Origin: Paractinoplanes pyxinae
Lineage (GTDB): Bacteria > Actinomycetota > Actinomycetes > Mycobacteriales > Micromonosporaceae
Assembly: GCF_026626335.1 (NCBI RefSeq)
Contig: NZ_JAPNTZ010000001.1
Coordinates: forward strand, 558,001-622,000
DNA: 64,000 bases
Direction of reading: 5' to 3'
Part shown: positions 42,077-51,500 of the stretch, one piece after another
Layout: every line of letters begins with the position of its first letter
Numbering within the stretch: position 1 is the stretch's first letter
The notes under the pieces: model-generated
Database searches by the model: none
Seen by the model: only the letters and a program-made list of their open reading frames with translations
What the model was told of the DNA's origin: nothing
Translations under genes and position numbers: made by a program

Positions 42077-42919
42077 ATGTGTCGCTGGCTGGCCTATTCG
42101 GGCACCCCGATCCGGCTCGAGGAACTGCTCTACGAGCCGCGCTTCTCACTGATCGACCAGAGCATGCACTCGCGCCTCGGCGTCGAGACCACCAACGGGG
42201 ACGGGGTGGGCGTCGGCTGGTACGGCGTCGACGCCCCGCCGCTGGCCGAGCCCGCGCTGTTCCGCGGCACCGGCCCGGCGTGGAGCGACCTCAACCTGCG
42301 CGAGCTGGCCCGCTCCACGGTCTCGCCGTTGTTCCTGGCCCACATCCGGGCCAGCACCGGCACGCCGGTGCAGCAGACCAACTGCCACCCGTTCCGGCAC
42401 GGCAACTGGCTGTGGCTGCACAACGGGTGCATCCGGGAGTTCGCCCGGCTCAAGCGCGACCTGGTGCTGGCCATCGACCCGGCGCTGTACCCGTCGATCG
42501 CGGGCTCGACCGACTCCGAGGTCATGTTCTATCTCGCGCTCACGTACGGGCTGCGGGACCGGCCGGCGCTCGCCGTGGAACGGATGGCCGGGCTGGTCGA
42601 GTATCTGGGCCGGGCCCACGGGGTGGAGAACCCGCTGCAGATGACCGTCGCGACCACCGACGGCGACCGGGTCTGGTGCTTCCGCTATTCGTCCGAGGGG
42701 CACAGCCGCTCGCTGTTCTACAGCACCGAAATGTCGGCCCTGGTCGCGTTGTATCCCGAGAACGCCAACCTGCGCCGGCTCTCGGAGGAGACCCGGCTGG
42801 TGGTCTCCGAACCGCTCGGTGAGCTGGAAGGGGCCTGGCAGCCGGTGCCCGAGTCGAGCTACGGCGTGATCCAGAAGGGTGACGACGAACTCGGCCGCTT
42901 CGAGCCGGTCGAGCCATGA
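42077..42919 (+). CDS. Class II glutamine amidotransferase, leaderless
   Basis: A 280-residue Ntn-type amidotransferase (YafJ/EgtC-like). The nucleophile is Cys2 (MCRWLAYSG), with NGDGVGVGWYG, FLAHIRASTG and FRHGNWLWLHNG as further glutaminase-domain segments. It has no synthetase domain, so any ammonia acceptor is separate. It starts the operon with arcDABC, ATGA-coupled to the transporter gene. Ammonia release or gamma-glutamyl hydrolysis linked to nitrogen flow is possible; the specific reaction is not known. Confidence 0.9.
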   Translation: MCRWLAYSGTPIRLEELLYEPRFSLIDQSMHSRLGVETTNGDGVGVGWYGVDAPPLAEPALFRGTGPAWSDLNLRELARSTVSPLFLAHIRASTGTPVQQTNCHPFRHGNWLWLHNGCIREFARLKRDLVLAIDPALYPSIAGSTDSEVMFYLALTYGLRDRPALAVERMAGLVEYLGRAHGVENPLQMTVATTDGDRVWCFRYSSEGHSRSLFYSTEMSALVALYPENANLRRLSEETRLVVSEPLGELEGAWQPVPESSYGVIQKGDDELGRFEPVEP

Positions 42920-44319
42920 CCGGCCTGAAGGCGCCGGCCGCGCCGACCCGGCCGGCCGAGGAGCGCACCCTCGGACTGCCTCAGGCGACCGCGCTGATCC
43001 TGGGCAGCATCATCGGGGTCGGCATCTTCAACCTGCCGTTCTCGCTGGCCGCGATCGGCCCGATCAGCATCGTGGCGATGGCGCTGACCACTGTCGGCGC
43101 GCTCAGCCTGGCCGTCATGTTCGCCGTGCTCTCGCGCCGGCTGCCGGCCGACGGCGGGCCCTACGCGTACGCCCGGGCCGCCTTCGGCAACGGCACCGGC
43201 TTCCTCAACGCGTGGTCGTACTGGATCACCGCCTGGGCCGGCAACGCGGCCATCGTCACCGGCTGGGTCTTCTACGTCGAGCACTTCGTCAACAAGGACG
43301 GGGTCGTCGGCTGGTCGATCGCCATCGCCGTGATCGGGCTGTGGCTGCCGGCCCTGGTCAACCTGACCGGCGTCAAGAACATGGGCGCCGTCCAGCTGTG
43401 GACGACCGTCATCAAGTTCATCCCGCTCGCCATCATGTCGACCGTCGGCCTGTTCTTCATCACCACCGCCAACTACAGCCCGGCCAACGTCAGCGGGGAC
43501 AGCGATCTGAGCGCGATCGGCAGCGCCATGGCCATCTGCCTGTTCAGCTATCTCGGCGTCGAGACGGCCGCCGTCGCCGCGGCCAAGGTGCGCGACCCGT
43601 CCCGCAACATTCCCCGGGCCACCGTGTACGGCACGCTGGGCAGCGCCGTCGTCTATCTGCTGTCGATGATCGCCATCTTCGGCATCGTGCCCACCTCGCA
43701 GCTGGCCGAGGAGGCCAACAAGGCGTCGTACTCGGTCGCGGCCAACAGCATGGCCGGCAGCGGCACATGGGCCGGTGACCTGGTCGCCCTGGCCGTGATC
43801 GTCTCGGGGCTGGGCGCGCTCAACGGCTGGACGATGATCTGCGCCGAGATGCCGCTGGCGGCGGCCAAGGACGGGGTCTTCCCGGCCACGTTCGGGCGGC
43901 TGTCGCGGCGCGGGGTGCCGACCGTGGGCATCATCGCCAGCACCGTGCTGGCCACGGTGGCCATGGTGGTCAGCTACTCCGGCTCCAGCGGGGCCACCGT
44001 CTTCAACACGCTGGTGCTGATGACCGGCATCACGGCCGCCATCCCGTACGCCTTCTCGGCGCTGGCCCAGCTCAAATGGCGTCTGCTCGATCGCCGTACG
44101 GGAAACGGCGCCCGCTTCGCCCGGGACTCGGCCGTCGCCGTGCTCAGCCTGGCCTTCTCGATCCTGTTCGTCTGGTACTCGCGCAACTCCGGTGACGACT
44201 GGTGGGTCGTCTGGGGCCCGTTCCTCATGGCCGGCGCGGCGTTCCTGCTGGGCGTTCCGGTCTTCCTCGCCGTCCGCAACCGGATGTCGGCGCCGCCGGC
44301 GGTGCCGCCCTACCAGTGA
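42916..44319 (+). CDS. arcD: APC family amino-acid antiporter, probably arginine/ornithine (ArcD-like)
   Basis: A 467-residue APC transporter with about twelve membrane helices. The first helix carries the substrate-binding [12 protein letters not shown] motif. Basic amino-acid exchange is inferred mainly from its place directly before arcA, arcB and arcC: uptake of arginine against export of ornithine completes the pathway. The start overlaps the amidotransferase stop (ATGA); arcA begins 14 bp after its stop. Confidence 0.9.
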   Translation: MTGLKAPAAPTRPAEERTLGLPQATALILGSIIGVGIFNLPFSLAAIGPISIVAMALTTVGALSLAVMFAVLSRRLPADGGPYAYARAAFGNGTGFLNAWSYWITAWAGNAAIVTGWVFYVEHFVNKDGVVGWSIAIAVIGLWLPALVNLTGVKNMGAVQLWTTVIKFIPLAIMSTVGLFFITTANYSPANVSGDSDLSAIGSAMAICLFSYLGVETAAVAAAKVRDPSRNIPRATVYGTLGSAVVYLLSMIAIFGIVPTSQLAEEANKASYSVAANSMAGSGTWAGDLVALAVIVSGLGALNGWTMICAEMPLAAAKDGVFPATFGRLSRRGVPTVGIIASTVLATVAMVVSYSGSSGATVFNTLVLMTGITAAIPYAFSALAQLKWRLLDRRTGNGARFARDSAVAVLSLAFSILFVWYSRNSGDDWWVVWGPFLMAGAAFLLGVPVFLAVRNRMSAPPAVPPYQ

Positions 44320-44333
44320 ACCCGGGAGAACCC

Positions 44334-45554
44334 ATGAGTTTCCACGTCGACTCCGAGATCGGCCGGCTGCGTCAGGTCATCCTGCACCGGCCCGGGGTCG
44401 AGCTGAGCCGGCTCACCCCCGACAACGTCAAGGACCTGCTGTTCGACGACATCCTGTGGGCCCGCCGGGCGCGCGAGGAACACGACGCCTTCGCCGAGGT
44501 GCTGCGTGAGCGCGGCGTCAAGGTCCACTACTTCGCCCAGCTGCTGGCCGACGTGCTGAACATCCCGCAGGCCCGGGCCTGGGTGCTCGACCGGATCATC
44601 ACCGAGGACACGGTCGGGCCGACGCTGGCCGGACCGCTGCGGGCGCTGGCCGAGCGGGCCGAGAGCGAGATGCTGGCCGACTACCTGATCGGCGGCGTGC
44701 TCAAGAACGAGCTGGCCGGCTTCACCGTGAACAGCCTGCGCTGGGAGCTGATGAGCGCCGACGACTTCGTGCTCACCCCGCTGCCCAACCACCTGTTCCA
44801 GCGGGACAACTCGGCCTGGATCTACGGCGGGGTCAGCATCAACCCGATGGCGATGGCGGCCCGGCTGCGCGAGTCGGTGCACAGCGCGGCCATCTACCGC
44901 TTCCATCCGATGTTCGCCCTGGCCGACTTCACCGTCTGGTACGGCGGCGACGACCGCCCGCACCAGCCGGCCACCCTCGAGGGCGGCGACATCCACGTGC
45001 TGGGCAACGGCGCCGTCATGGTCGGGCTGGGGGAGCGCTCGACCGCGATGGGCGTCGAGAACCTGGCCCGGCAGCTGTTCGCCGAGGGTGCCGCGACCAA
45101 GGTCGTGGCCATCGAGCTGCCGCACTCGCACGCCATGATGCACCTGGACACGGTCATGACGATGCTCGACCGGGACACCTTCGTCATGTACCCGTACCTG
45201 CAGGGCTCCCTGCGCTCGTGGACTGTGCTGCCCGGCGATGACGCGGACGGGCTCCACGTCGTACGCAATGACGACCTTTTCGCCACCATCGCCGAGATCC
45301 TCGGCATCGACAAGATCCAGGTGCTCGAGACCAACGAGGACATCCGGGCCGCCCAGCGCGAGCAGTGGGACGACGGCACCAACTTCCTGGCCGTCGAGCC
45401 CGGCGTGATCGTCGGCTACGAGCGCAACGTCACCACCAACACCTTCCTGCGCCGGCACGGCATCGAGGTCATCACGATCGCCGGCGGCGAGCTCGGCCGG
45501 GGCCGCGGCGGCCCCCGCTGCATGACCTGCCCCATCGAACGCGACGCTGTCTGA
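44334..45554 (+). CDS. arcA: Arginine deiminase
   Basis: A 406-residue arginine deiminase, which converts arginine to citrulline and ammonia as the first step of ATP-yielding arginine fermentation. Recognisable parts: the N-terminal [41 protein letters not shown] (catalytic acidic residue), [15 protein letters not shown] (catalytic His) and the C-terminal [15 protein letters not shown] holding the nucleophilic Cys. Length is typical. CGGGAGAA precedes the ATG. In the operon under box 11. Confidence 0.97.
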   Translation: MSFHVDSEIGRLRQVILHRPGVELSRLTPDNVKDLLFDDILWARRAREEHDAFAEVLRERGVKVHYFAQLLADVLNIPQARAWVLDRIITEDTVGPTLAGPLRALAERAESEMLADYLIGGVLKNELAGFTVNSLRWELMSADDFVLTPLPNHLFQRDNSAWIYGGVSINPMAMAARLRESVHSAAIYRFHPMFALADFTVWYGGDDRPHQPATLEGGDIHVLGNGAVMVGLGERSTAMGVENLARQLFAEGAATKVVAIELPHSHAMMHLDTVMTMLDRDTFVMYPYLQGSLRSWTVLPGDDADGLHVVRNDDLFATIAEILGIDKIQVLETNEDIRAAQREQWDDGTNFLAVEPGVIVGYERNVTTNTFLRRHGIEVITIAGGELGRGRGGPRCMTCPIERDAV

Positions 45555-45563
45555 GGAGCCGAG

Positions 45564-46565
45564 ATGTCCGTCAACCTGCGCAACCGCAGCTTCCTCAAGG
45601 AGCTCGACTTCACCCCCGGCGAATGGCGCTTCCTGCTGAAGCTGGCCGCCGAGCTGAAGTCGGCCAAGTACACCGGCACCGAGACGCCCCGGCTGGCCGG
45701 CAAGAACATCGCCCTGATCTTCGAGAAGACCTCGACCCGCACCCGCTGCGCGTTCGAGGTGGCCGCGCACGACCAGGGCGCCCACGTCACGTTCCTCGAC
45801 CCGGGCAGCACCCAGCTCGGCCACAAGGAATCGGTCGAGGACACGGCCCGGGTGCTGGGCCGGTTCTACGACGGCCTCGAGTACCGCGGCTTCGGCCAGG
45901 AGAACGTCGAGACGCTGGCCCGCCACTCCGGGGTGCCGGTGTGGAACGGGCTCAGCGACGAATGGCACCCCACCCAGACGCTGTGCGACCTGCTCACCAT
46001 GCGCGAGCACACGGTCAAGCACGACAACGAGATCGCCTTCGCCTTCCTGGGCGACGCCCACAACAACATGGGCAACTCACTGCTGGTGGCCGGGGCCATG
46101 ATGGGCATGGACGTGCGGATGGTGGCGCCCGAGGCCCGCTGGAACCCGGACGAGGTGGTGAAGGCGGCCCGGGCCATCGCCGAGCAGACCGGCGCCCGGA
46201 TCACCCACACCGAGGACGTGGCCGAGGGCGTGCGCGGGGCCGACTTCCTCTACACCGACGTGTGGCTGTCGATGGGCGAGCCCAAACAGGCCTGGGACGA
46301 GCGGATCCGGCTGCTCAAGCCGTACCAGGTGAACATGGACATGGTGCGGGCCACCGGCAATGCCGCCGTCAAGGTGATGCACTGCCTGCCGGCGTTCCAC
46401 GACCGGCGTACGAAGGTCGGGGAAGAGATCTTCGAGCACACCGGGCTGGACGCGCTGGAGATCACCGACGAGGTGTTCGAGTCGCCCTACTCCGTCGTCT
46501 TCGACCAGGCCGAGAACCGCATGCACACGATCAAGGCGGTCATGGTCGCCACCCTGGGAGCGTGA
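45564..46565 (+). CDS. arcB: Ornithine carbamoyltransferase, catabolic
   Basis: A 333-residue OTCase. The carbamoyl-phosphate loop is [13 protein letters not shown], followed by [15 protein letters not shown] and, at the ornithine side, HCLPAFHD. In this operon it should run in the catabolic direction, splitting citrulline with phosphate to ornithine and carbamoyl phosphate. Its length is that of the arcB group rather than the shorter ArgF forms. GAGGAGCC precedes the ATG, and the gene lies 9 bp after arcA. Confidence 0.97.
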   Translation: MSVNLRNRSFLKELDFTPGEWRFLLKLAAELKSAKYTGTETPRLAGKNIALIFEKTSTRTRCAFEVAAHDQGAHVTFLDPGSTQLGHKESVEDTARVLGRFYDGLEYRGFGQENVETLARHSGVPVWNGLSDEWHPTQTLCDLLTMREHTVKHDNEIAFAFLGDAHNNMGNSLLVAGAMMGMDVRMVAPEARWNPDEVVKAARAIAEQTGARITHTEDVAEGVRGADFLYTDVWLSMGEPKQAWDERIRLLKPYQVNMDMVRATGNAAVKVMHCLPAFHDRRTKVGEEIFEHTGLDALEITDEVFESPYSVVFDQAENRMHTIKAVMVATLGA

Positions 46566-46568
46566 GAG

Positions 46569-47507
46569 ATGCGCATCGTCATCGCCATCGGCGGCAACGC
46601 GCTGCTCGAACGGGGACAGCGGCCGGACGCGGCGATCCAGCAGGCCAACGCCCGGCGTGCGGTGGCCGCGCTGGCCCCGCTGGCGGCCGAGCACGAAGTG
46701 GTCGTGACGCACGGCAACGGACCGCAGGTGGGCATGCTGGCCATCCAGAGCGCGGCCGACCCCACGCTGCGCGCCCCCTACCCGTTCGACGTGCTGGGCG
46801 CCCAGACCCAGGGCATGATCGGCTACTGGCTGCTGCAGGCGTTGCAGAACGCGCTGCCGGGCCGGCAGGTGGCCGCCATCCTCGACCAGACACTGGTCTC
46901 GGCGGCCGACCCGGCGTTCGCCCAGCCGACGAAGTTCGTCGGCCCGGTCTACGACAAGGGAACGGCCGACCGGCTGGTGGCCACGCACGGCTGGGCCATC
47001 GCCCAGGACGGCCCCAACTGGCGGCGCGTGGTGCCGTCGCCCCAGCCGCAGCGGATCGTGGAGACCCGGCTCATCCGCAAGCTGCTCGAGAGCGGCACCG
47101 TGGTGGTCTGCGCCGGCGGCGGCGGCATCCCGGTCATCCGCAACAGCGCCGGGCTGCTGGCCGGGGTCGAGGCCGTGGTCGACAAGGATCTGGCCACCGC
47201 GGCGCTGGCCGAGTCGCTCGACGCCGACGCGTTGCTGCTGCTGACCGACGTCTCCGCGGTGCAGCGCGGCTTCGGCGGGCCCCGCCCCGAACCGATCTAC
47301 CGGGCCACCCCGGCCGAGCTGCGGCGCGAGAACTTCGCCGCCGGGTCGATGGGGCCCAAGGTCGAGGCGGTGTGCCACTTCGTCGAGATGACCGGGGACG
47401 TGGCGGCGATCGGGTCGCTCTCCGACGCCGGGCTCATTCTGGCCGGTAAGGCGGGAACCGTTGTCACCCCCAACGGGGACTACGAACTCAGTGCAGCAAG
47501 GTCTTGA
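46569..47507 (+). CDS. arcC: Carbamate kinase
   Basis: A 312-residue carbamate kinase of the amino-acid kinase fold; it transfers phosphate from carbamoyl phosphate to ADP and yields the ATP of the pathway. Conserved parts: VIAIGGNALLERGQ, VVTHGNGPQVGMLA, VVCAGGGGIPVI, AVVDKDLATAALAESLDADA and the end GKAGTVVTP. It completes arcABC, 3 bp after arcB. The last 20 bp overlap the end of the convergent gene. Confidence 0.97.
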   Translation: MRIVIAIGGNALLERGQRPDAAIQQANARRAVAALAPLAAEHEVVVTHGNGPQVGMLAIQSAADPTLRAPYPFDVLGAQTQGMIGYWLLQALQNALPGRQVAAILDQTLVSAADPAFAQPTKFVGPVYDKGTADRLVATHGWAIAQDGPNWRRVVPSPQPQRIVETRLIRKLLESGTVVVCAGGGGIPVIRNSAGLLAGVEAVVDKDLATAALAESLDADALLLLTDVSAVQRGFGGPRPEPIYRATPAELRRENFAAGSMGPKVEAVCHFVEMTGDVAAIGSLSDAGLILAGKAGTVVTPNGDYELSAARS

Positions 47508-47979
47508 GGACGACCATCGCCGCGCCGAACGCCCCCGCGGTCACCGTGGACACCAGGCGTTCGGCCGGCGTGAGTCGTCCGCCGGCGCCCATCCGCCAGC
47601 CGGCCACGCACAGCAGAAGCGTGCAGCAGGCCAGCGCCGCGAACTCGGCCGCCACCATGCGGGCGCCCGCGAGCCGGACGATCACCAGCACGAGCAGCGG
47701 CAGAGCCGAGGCTGTGATCAGCTCCCAGCCGTGGGTCAATTGGTGGCGAACGGTGTGCCAGGCCGGGCGGCGTCCCTCGTGGATCCGCTCGGCCACGATC
47801 CGGGCGTAGCGTTCGGCCAGCCAGTAGATGGTGAGCGTGACGAGAACGGCCAGCACCTCCCGCCAGGCCCGCTCGGCGTGCGCGGTGACCAGCATGGCGG
47901 CGCACACGATGAGCCCGTAGATGCCGGAGGCCGTCCCCTCCGCGGTGTCATGGGTGAGGCGGACGAAGCTGCGCTGCAT
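47488..47979 (-). CDS. Four-helix membrane protein, near-leaderless
   Basis: A 163-residue protein with about four membrane helices (GIYGLIVCAAMLVTAH, VLAVLVTLTIYWLAERYARI, ASALPLLVLVIVRLAG, FAALACCTLLLCVAGWRM). I do not recognise a family with certainty. An ATG at 48018 lies inside box 12 and would be untranscribed if the box is the promoter; ATG 47979, 36 nt from the box, with CAGCCT at 47992-47987, is therefore chosen. Confidence 0.8.
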   Translation of the reverse strand: MQRSFVRLTHDTAEGTASGIYGLIVCAAMLVTAHAERAWREVLAVLVTLTIYWLAERYARIVAERIHEGRRPAWHTVRHQLTHGWELITASALPLLVLVIVRLAGARMVAAEFAALACCTLLLCVAGWRMGAGGRLTPAERLVSTVTAGAFGAAMVVLKTLLH

Positions 47980-48014
47980 GCCCTTCAGGCTGGCCGGGCG
48001 CGTACCCCCGGTCC

Positions 48015-48031
48015 TCATCCGGCCGGGATGA
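48015..48031. promoter_or_regulatory. Island box 12 (TCATCC-GGCCG-GGATGA), divergent
   Basis: Perfect half-sites between two divergent genes: ATG 48066 on plus at 35 nt (CAGCGT at 48054-48059) and ATG 47979 on minus at 36 nt (CAGCCT). Neither start has a ribosome-binding site. Confidence 0.9.
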
Positions 48032-48065
48032 ACCCGCGGCGCGGTTCCGGTGCCAGCGTCGGCTC

Positions 48066-49454
48066 ATGACACAGCGGACCGCGAGCGGGCGCTTCCCGAC
48101 CGAGCTCAGGCAGGCGCTGGTGGCCTTCGCGCTGGCCCAGTTCATCTGCAGCTTCGCCGGCTCCAACATGAACGTGATGATCACCGACATCAGCCGGGAC
48201 CTGGACACCGACGTGCAGGGCGTGCAGCTGACCATCACGATCTTCCTGCTGGTGATGGCCGCCCTGATGATTCCGGGTGGCAAGCTGACCGACCGCTACG
48301 GGCGCAAGCGGTGCCTGGTGGCCGGGCTCGCCCTGTTCGGCCTGGGCGCCCTGCTGAGCGCGGTGGCCCCCGGGCTCGGGGTGCTCATCATCGGCAACTC
48401 GATCCTCGAGGGCGTCGGCACGGCCCTGCTGATCCCGCCCGTCTACATCCTGACCATGCTGGTCTTCACCGACGTGGGCTCGCGGGCCCGGGCCTTCGGC
48501 GCGATCAGCGCGATGGGCGGGGTGGGCGCGGTGGCCGGGCCGCTGATCGGTGGTTTCATCTCGACCGCGATCAGCTGGCGGGCCGCGTTCGGCTTCCAGG
48601 CGCTGATCGCGCTGGCCATCGTCGTGCTGAGCCGCCGGGCCGTACGCGATCCCGTGCCGCCCGACCCGGCGCGCGCGTTCGACGTGCGGGGCGCGGTGCT
48701 CTCGGCGGCCGGCCTCTTCCTGTTCGTGGGCGGGATCCTGGTCGCCGACGACAACGTCTGGCTCATGCTGGGGCTGCTCGCCGCGGGCGCGCTGGTGCTG
48801 GCGGGCTTCTTCGTGTCCGTACGGGCCAAGGAGCGGGCCGGGCAGGAGCCGCTGCTGTCCACGTCGCTGTTCCGCAACCGCACGTCTAACCTCGGCCTGA
48901 TCACCCAGAACGCGCAGTGGCTGATGGTGATGGGCACGTCGTTCGTGGTGTCGGCCTACCTGCAGGTGGTCCGCGGCTACAACGCCATCGAGACCGGCGC
49001 GGTGTTCACGGCCACCACGGTCGGCCTGCTGCTCTCGTCGCTGGGCGCGGAACGGTTCGCCAAGCGGCGGGCCCAGCGCACGCTCATCGTGGCCGGGTTC
49101 GTCATCACGGTGGCCGGCGTGGTGCTGCTGATGGCCCTGGTCGCCGCGGTGGGCGGGGTGTGGCCGTTCGTGCCCGGGCTGTTCGTCATCGGCTTCGGGC
49201 TGGGCCTGATGCTCACCCCGTCGGTGAACGTCGTGCAGTCCGCGTTCGGCGAGGACCGGCAGGGCGAGATCTCGGGGCTGTCCCGCAGCGTCTCCAACCT
49301 GGGCTCGTCACTGGGCGCCGCGCTGGCCGGCACTATTTTGGTGGCCGGCGTCGGCGACCAGCCCGGACGCGCGTACGCGCTGGCCCTGACCGCCGTCGCG
49401 GTCGTAGGGATCATCGGGCTGGGCGCCGGCCTGCTGCTGCCCCGGCGGCGCTGA
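48066..49454 (+). CDS. MFS transporter (drug:H+ antiporter type), leaderless
   Basis: A 462-residue major facilitator protein with a DHA2-like layout and about twelve to fourteen helices. Visible motifs are the loop 2-3 signature GGKLTDRYGRKR and, in helix 5, GGVGAVAGPLIGGFI. Expected to export small organic compounds by proton antiport; the substrate is unknown. The start is 35 nt from box 12. The last 147 bp are antisense to the YihY gene. Confidence 0.93.
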   Translation: MTQRTASGRFPTELRQALVAFALAQFICSFAGSNMNVMITDISRDLDTDVQGVQLTITIFLLVMAALMIPGGKLTDRYGRKRCLVAGLALFGLGALLSAVAPGLGVLIIGNSILEGVGTALLIPPVYILTMLVFTDVGSRARAFGAISAMGGVGAVAGPLIGGFISTAISWRAAFGFQALIALAIVVLSRRAVRDPVPPDPARAFDVRGAVLSAAGLFLFVGGILVADDNVWLMLGLLAAGALVLAGFFVSVRAKERAGQEPLLSTSLFRNRTSNLGLITQNAQWLMVMGTSFVVSAYLQVVRGYNAIETGAVFTATTVGLLLSSLGAERFAKRRAQRTLIVAGFVITVAGVVLLMALVAAVGGVWPFVPGLFVIGFGLGLMLTPSVNVVQSAFGEDRQGEISGLSRSVSNLGSSLGAALAGTILVAGVGDQPGRAYALALTAVAVVGIIGLGAGLLLPRRR

Positions 49455-50303
49455 CCGGTCCTGCTCACGGGTCAGCAGCTGCTGGGCTTTGCGATCGGCC
49501 GGGGTGGGCCTTCTCGGGTCGGCCGAGCGCGGCCACAGGTGCGCGGTTCGCACCGCGGCCACCTCGGCGCCGAGGACGAGCGCGTTGCTCAGCAGGTACA
49601 GCAGGGTGAAGATCGCCGCCACGGTGGCGAAGCTGCCGTAGACCAGACCGGCCCCGCGCACCAGCCGGGGCAGGACGGCGGCGGTCAGATTCAGCAGCGC
49701 GGTCACCGCCACCCCGCCGATCAGCGCGGCCGGCCAGATCGCCCGCAGCGGAGCCGGCCGGTCCAGCAGCAGGCGGGCCAGGACGATCAGCACCAGGCCC
49801 ATGATCAGACAGGAGCCCGGGATCCCGGCGGCCGTCGACGTCGTGAGGATCCCGCCGATCAGGGCGCCGATGACAATGACGGCCAGCCCAGCCAACACCC
49901 GCAAACAGCGGGAGAGCAGGCCGCGACGGCGGTTCCACGGCACCGCGGCCAGATGGTTCAGCGTGAAGTAGGCCGAGAGGACCACCCCGGAGCCGGAGTA
50001 GGCGAGGCCGATCAGACTCACGACGAGGGCGGCGGCCGACGTCGACAGCGCCTCGACCGAGTCCTGGACGTCGGCCTGCAGCCCCGGTGGAACGAGTGCC
50101 GCGATCAAATCGTCCCGGACGAGCATGCGGGAGACGATCGCCGCGCCTAGCAGCAGCACCGGGAACAGGCTGAGGAAGCCGTAATAGGTGATGAGCGCGG
50201 CCTCGCGCGGGCCGCCGTCATCGAGGTACTTGACGACCACGGCGTGGCCGAAGGCGACCGGCGCGTGTCGGCGCTGCAGGTCGTCGAGGCGGCGGACGAT
50301 CAC
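49308..50303 (-). CDS. YihY family membrane protein 2
   Basis: A 331-residue protein of the YihY/BrkB family with about six helices (ALITYYGFLSLFPVLLLGAA, then GLVYGSFATVAAIFTLLYLL). Compared with the paralogue at 39267 it has a longer, polar C-terminal tail (QLLTREQDRSAPPGQQQAGA onward) which is coded antisense to the end of the MFS gene. GTG 50303 overlaps the stop of the gene before it (GTGA), so the two are coupled. Confidence 0.88.
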   Translation of the reverse strand: MIVRRLDDLQRRHAPVAFGHAVVVKYLDDGGPREAALITYYGFLSLFPVLLLGAAIVSRMLVRDDLIAALVPPGLQADVQDSVEALSTSAAALVVSLIGLAYSGSGVVLSAYFTLNHLAAVPWNRRRGLLSRCLRVLAGLAVIVIGALIGGILTTSTAAGIPGSCLIMGLVLIVLARLLLDRPAPLRAIWPAALIGGVAVTALLNLTAAVLPRLVRGAGLVYGSFATVAAIFTLLYLLSNALVLGAEVAAVRTAHLWPRSADPRRPTPADRKAQQLLTREQDRSAPPGQQQAGAQPDDPYDRDGGQGQRVRASGLVADAGHQNSAGQRGAQ

Positions 50304-50713
50304 CGGCCGTACGCGTCGTAGACCTCGTCGCCGTGGACGGCGGTGGCGTAGAGGACCACGCCGCACAGGACGATGATGATGGCGGCCCACACCGGGTAGA
50401 CGGTGGCGAACACGAAGCTCATCAGGCCGGTGAACAGGGCGACCACGATCGCGACGAAGCGGGCCCAGGCCAGGCCGCGGAACAGGGCCACGCCGGTGAC
50501 GGCGGCGCCGGCGCCGAGCAGCAGGTGACCCCACGCCAGCACGGTCAGCGGCAGGTCGAGCAGCACGTCGGGACGCGTGCCGGCCAGGATGTCGGGCTCG
50601 AAGATGGCCAGGGCGCCGACGGCCGCGTGCGCCGAGCCCAGCAGCACCAGCATCAGGCCGGCGAAGAACACCCAGCCGACCCAGCCGGTGGCCCGGCTCT
50701 GTTCTACCTCCAT
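50300..50713 (-). CDS. DUF7144-like four-helix membrane protein (paralogue 3)
   Basis: A 137-residue protein with four membrane helices in the same arrangement as the 27614 and 35870 proteins (TGWVGWVFFAGLMLVLLGSA, LAWGHLLLGAGAAVTGVALF, CGVVLYATAVHGDEV). It is the most diverged of the three. ATG 50713 has AGGAGGGA upstream and lies 62 nt from box 13. Coupled to the second YihY gene. Confidence 0.88.
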   Translation of the reverse strand: MEVEQSRATGWVGWVFFAGLMLVLLGSAHAAVGALAIFEPDILAGTRPDVLLDLPLTVLAWGHLLLGAGAAVTGVALFRGLAWARFVAIVVALFTGLMSFVFATVYPVWAAIIIVLCGVVLYATAVHGDEVYDAYGR

Positions 50714-50774
50714 GACCCGCTCCCTCCTGCGTGCACGACTGTGTCCAGTGCACCCGGGTCGGGCGGCGCCGTCC

Positions 50775-50791
50775 TCACTCGTGCCGGATGA
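50775..50791. promoter_or_regulatory. Island box 13 (TCACTC-GTGCC-GGATGA), divergent
   Basis: Serves two leadered genes. Plus: GACGAT at 50815-50820, predicted start about 50827, ATG 50858. Minus: the hexamer position reads TGCACT, keeping T but lacking A, next to the weaker half-site; ATG 50713. Confidence 0.75.
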
Positions 50792-50857
50792 GGCGTCGGC
50801 GCCACCCGGCGGCCGACGATCGGAGCGTCAGTCACTTGGCGAGAGGGGCGGCAGCAG

Positions 50858-51397
50858 ATGGCCATCGGACCGGTTCAGCTGATCGTGCTGGGCTTCAGGC
50901 ACCCGGACTTCCACGGCGAGATCATCGCCGAGCTGGAACGTCTGCGGCAGAACGACACCGTGCGCGTGATCGACGCGCTCGCGGTCTACAAGGATGCCGA
51001 CGGGAACATGGCCGTCGAGCACCTGAGCAACCTCACCGAACAGGAGGCGATCGAGCTCGGCAGCAAGGTGGGCGCCCTGGTCGGGCTGGGCATCGAGGGC
51101 GAGAAGGGGATGGCCGCGGGCGCGGTGCTGGGCGGTGCGGCGGCGGCCGAGCACGGCGTCGCCGTCTTCGACGATCCGCAGGCGTGGGACGTGCTCGAGG
51201 ACATCCCGCCGGACAGCGCGGCGGCCCTGATCCTCATCGAGCACAACTGGGCCGTGCCGTTGCGCGACGCCATCGCCCGGGCCGGCGGGTTCCGGATCGG
51301 TGACGCCTTCATCAGCCCGTTCGACCTGGTCGGCATCGGCCTGGTGAGTGCCGAGGAGGCCAAGGAGCTGGCCGACCTCGAGACATCAGCGGCATAG
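50858..51397 (+). CDS. DUF6325 family protein (paralogue 3)
   Basis: A 179-residue DUF6325 protein, longer than the paralogues at 21955 and 22641. Family segments: IGPVQLIVLGFRHPDFHGEI, VRVIDALAVYKDADGNMAVE, a glycine/alanine-rich middle (AAGAVLGGAAAAEHG), ALILIEHNWAVPLRDAI, and a C-terminal SPFDLVGIGLVSAEEAKEL segment absent from the shorter two. Function unknown. GAGAGGGG precedes the ATG. Followed 18 bp later by a tiny arginine-rich gene. Confidence 0.92.
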   Translation: MAIGPVQLIVLGFRHPDFHGEIIAELERLRQNDTVRVIDALAVYKDADGNMAVEHLSNLTEQEAIELGSKVGALVGLGIEGEKGMAAGAVLGGAAAAEHGVAVFDDPQAWDVLEDIPPDSAAALILIEHNWAVPLRDAIARAGGFRIGDAFISPFDLVGIGLVSAEEAKELADLETSAA

Positions 51398-51415
51398 CGA
51401 CAAGGAGGAGACGCC

Positions 51416-51499
51416 ATGTTCGGATCACGCAGAGTCGCCCGGCGCACCGGCCGGCGCACGGCCCGGCGAGTGTCCCGGCGGACCGGCCGAAGGCGGTGA
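51416..51499 (+). CDS. 27-residue arginine-rich peptide
   Basis: A tiny frame with a very strong ribosome-binding site (AAGGAGGAG, 51402-51410) correctly spaced from the ATG. The product has 13 arginines and reads as short repeats (RRVARRTGRRTARRVSRRTG), so it is highly basic and likely helical. It could bind nucleic acid, an acidic partner or membrane lipids. It lies directly after the DUF6325 gene and ends 1 bp before the convergent lipid kinase gene. Confidence 0.7.
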   Translation: MFGSRRVARRTGRRTARRVSRRTGRRR

Positions 51500-51500
51500 G

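Noticed and set aside
47980..48018. Upstream start (ATG 48018) for the four-helix protein
   Set aside because: It lies inside box 12, ahead of the predicted transcript start; the ATG at 47979 fits the leaderless rule.
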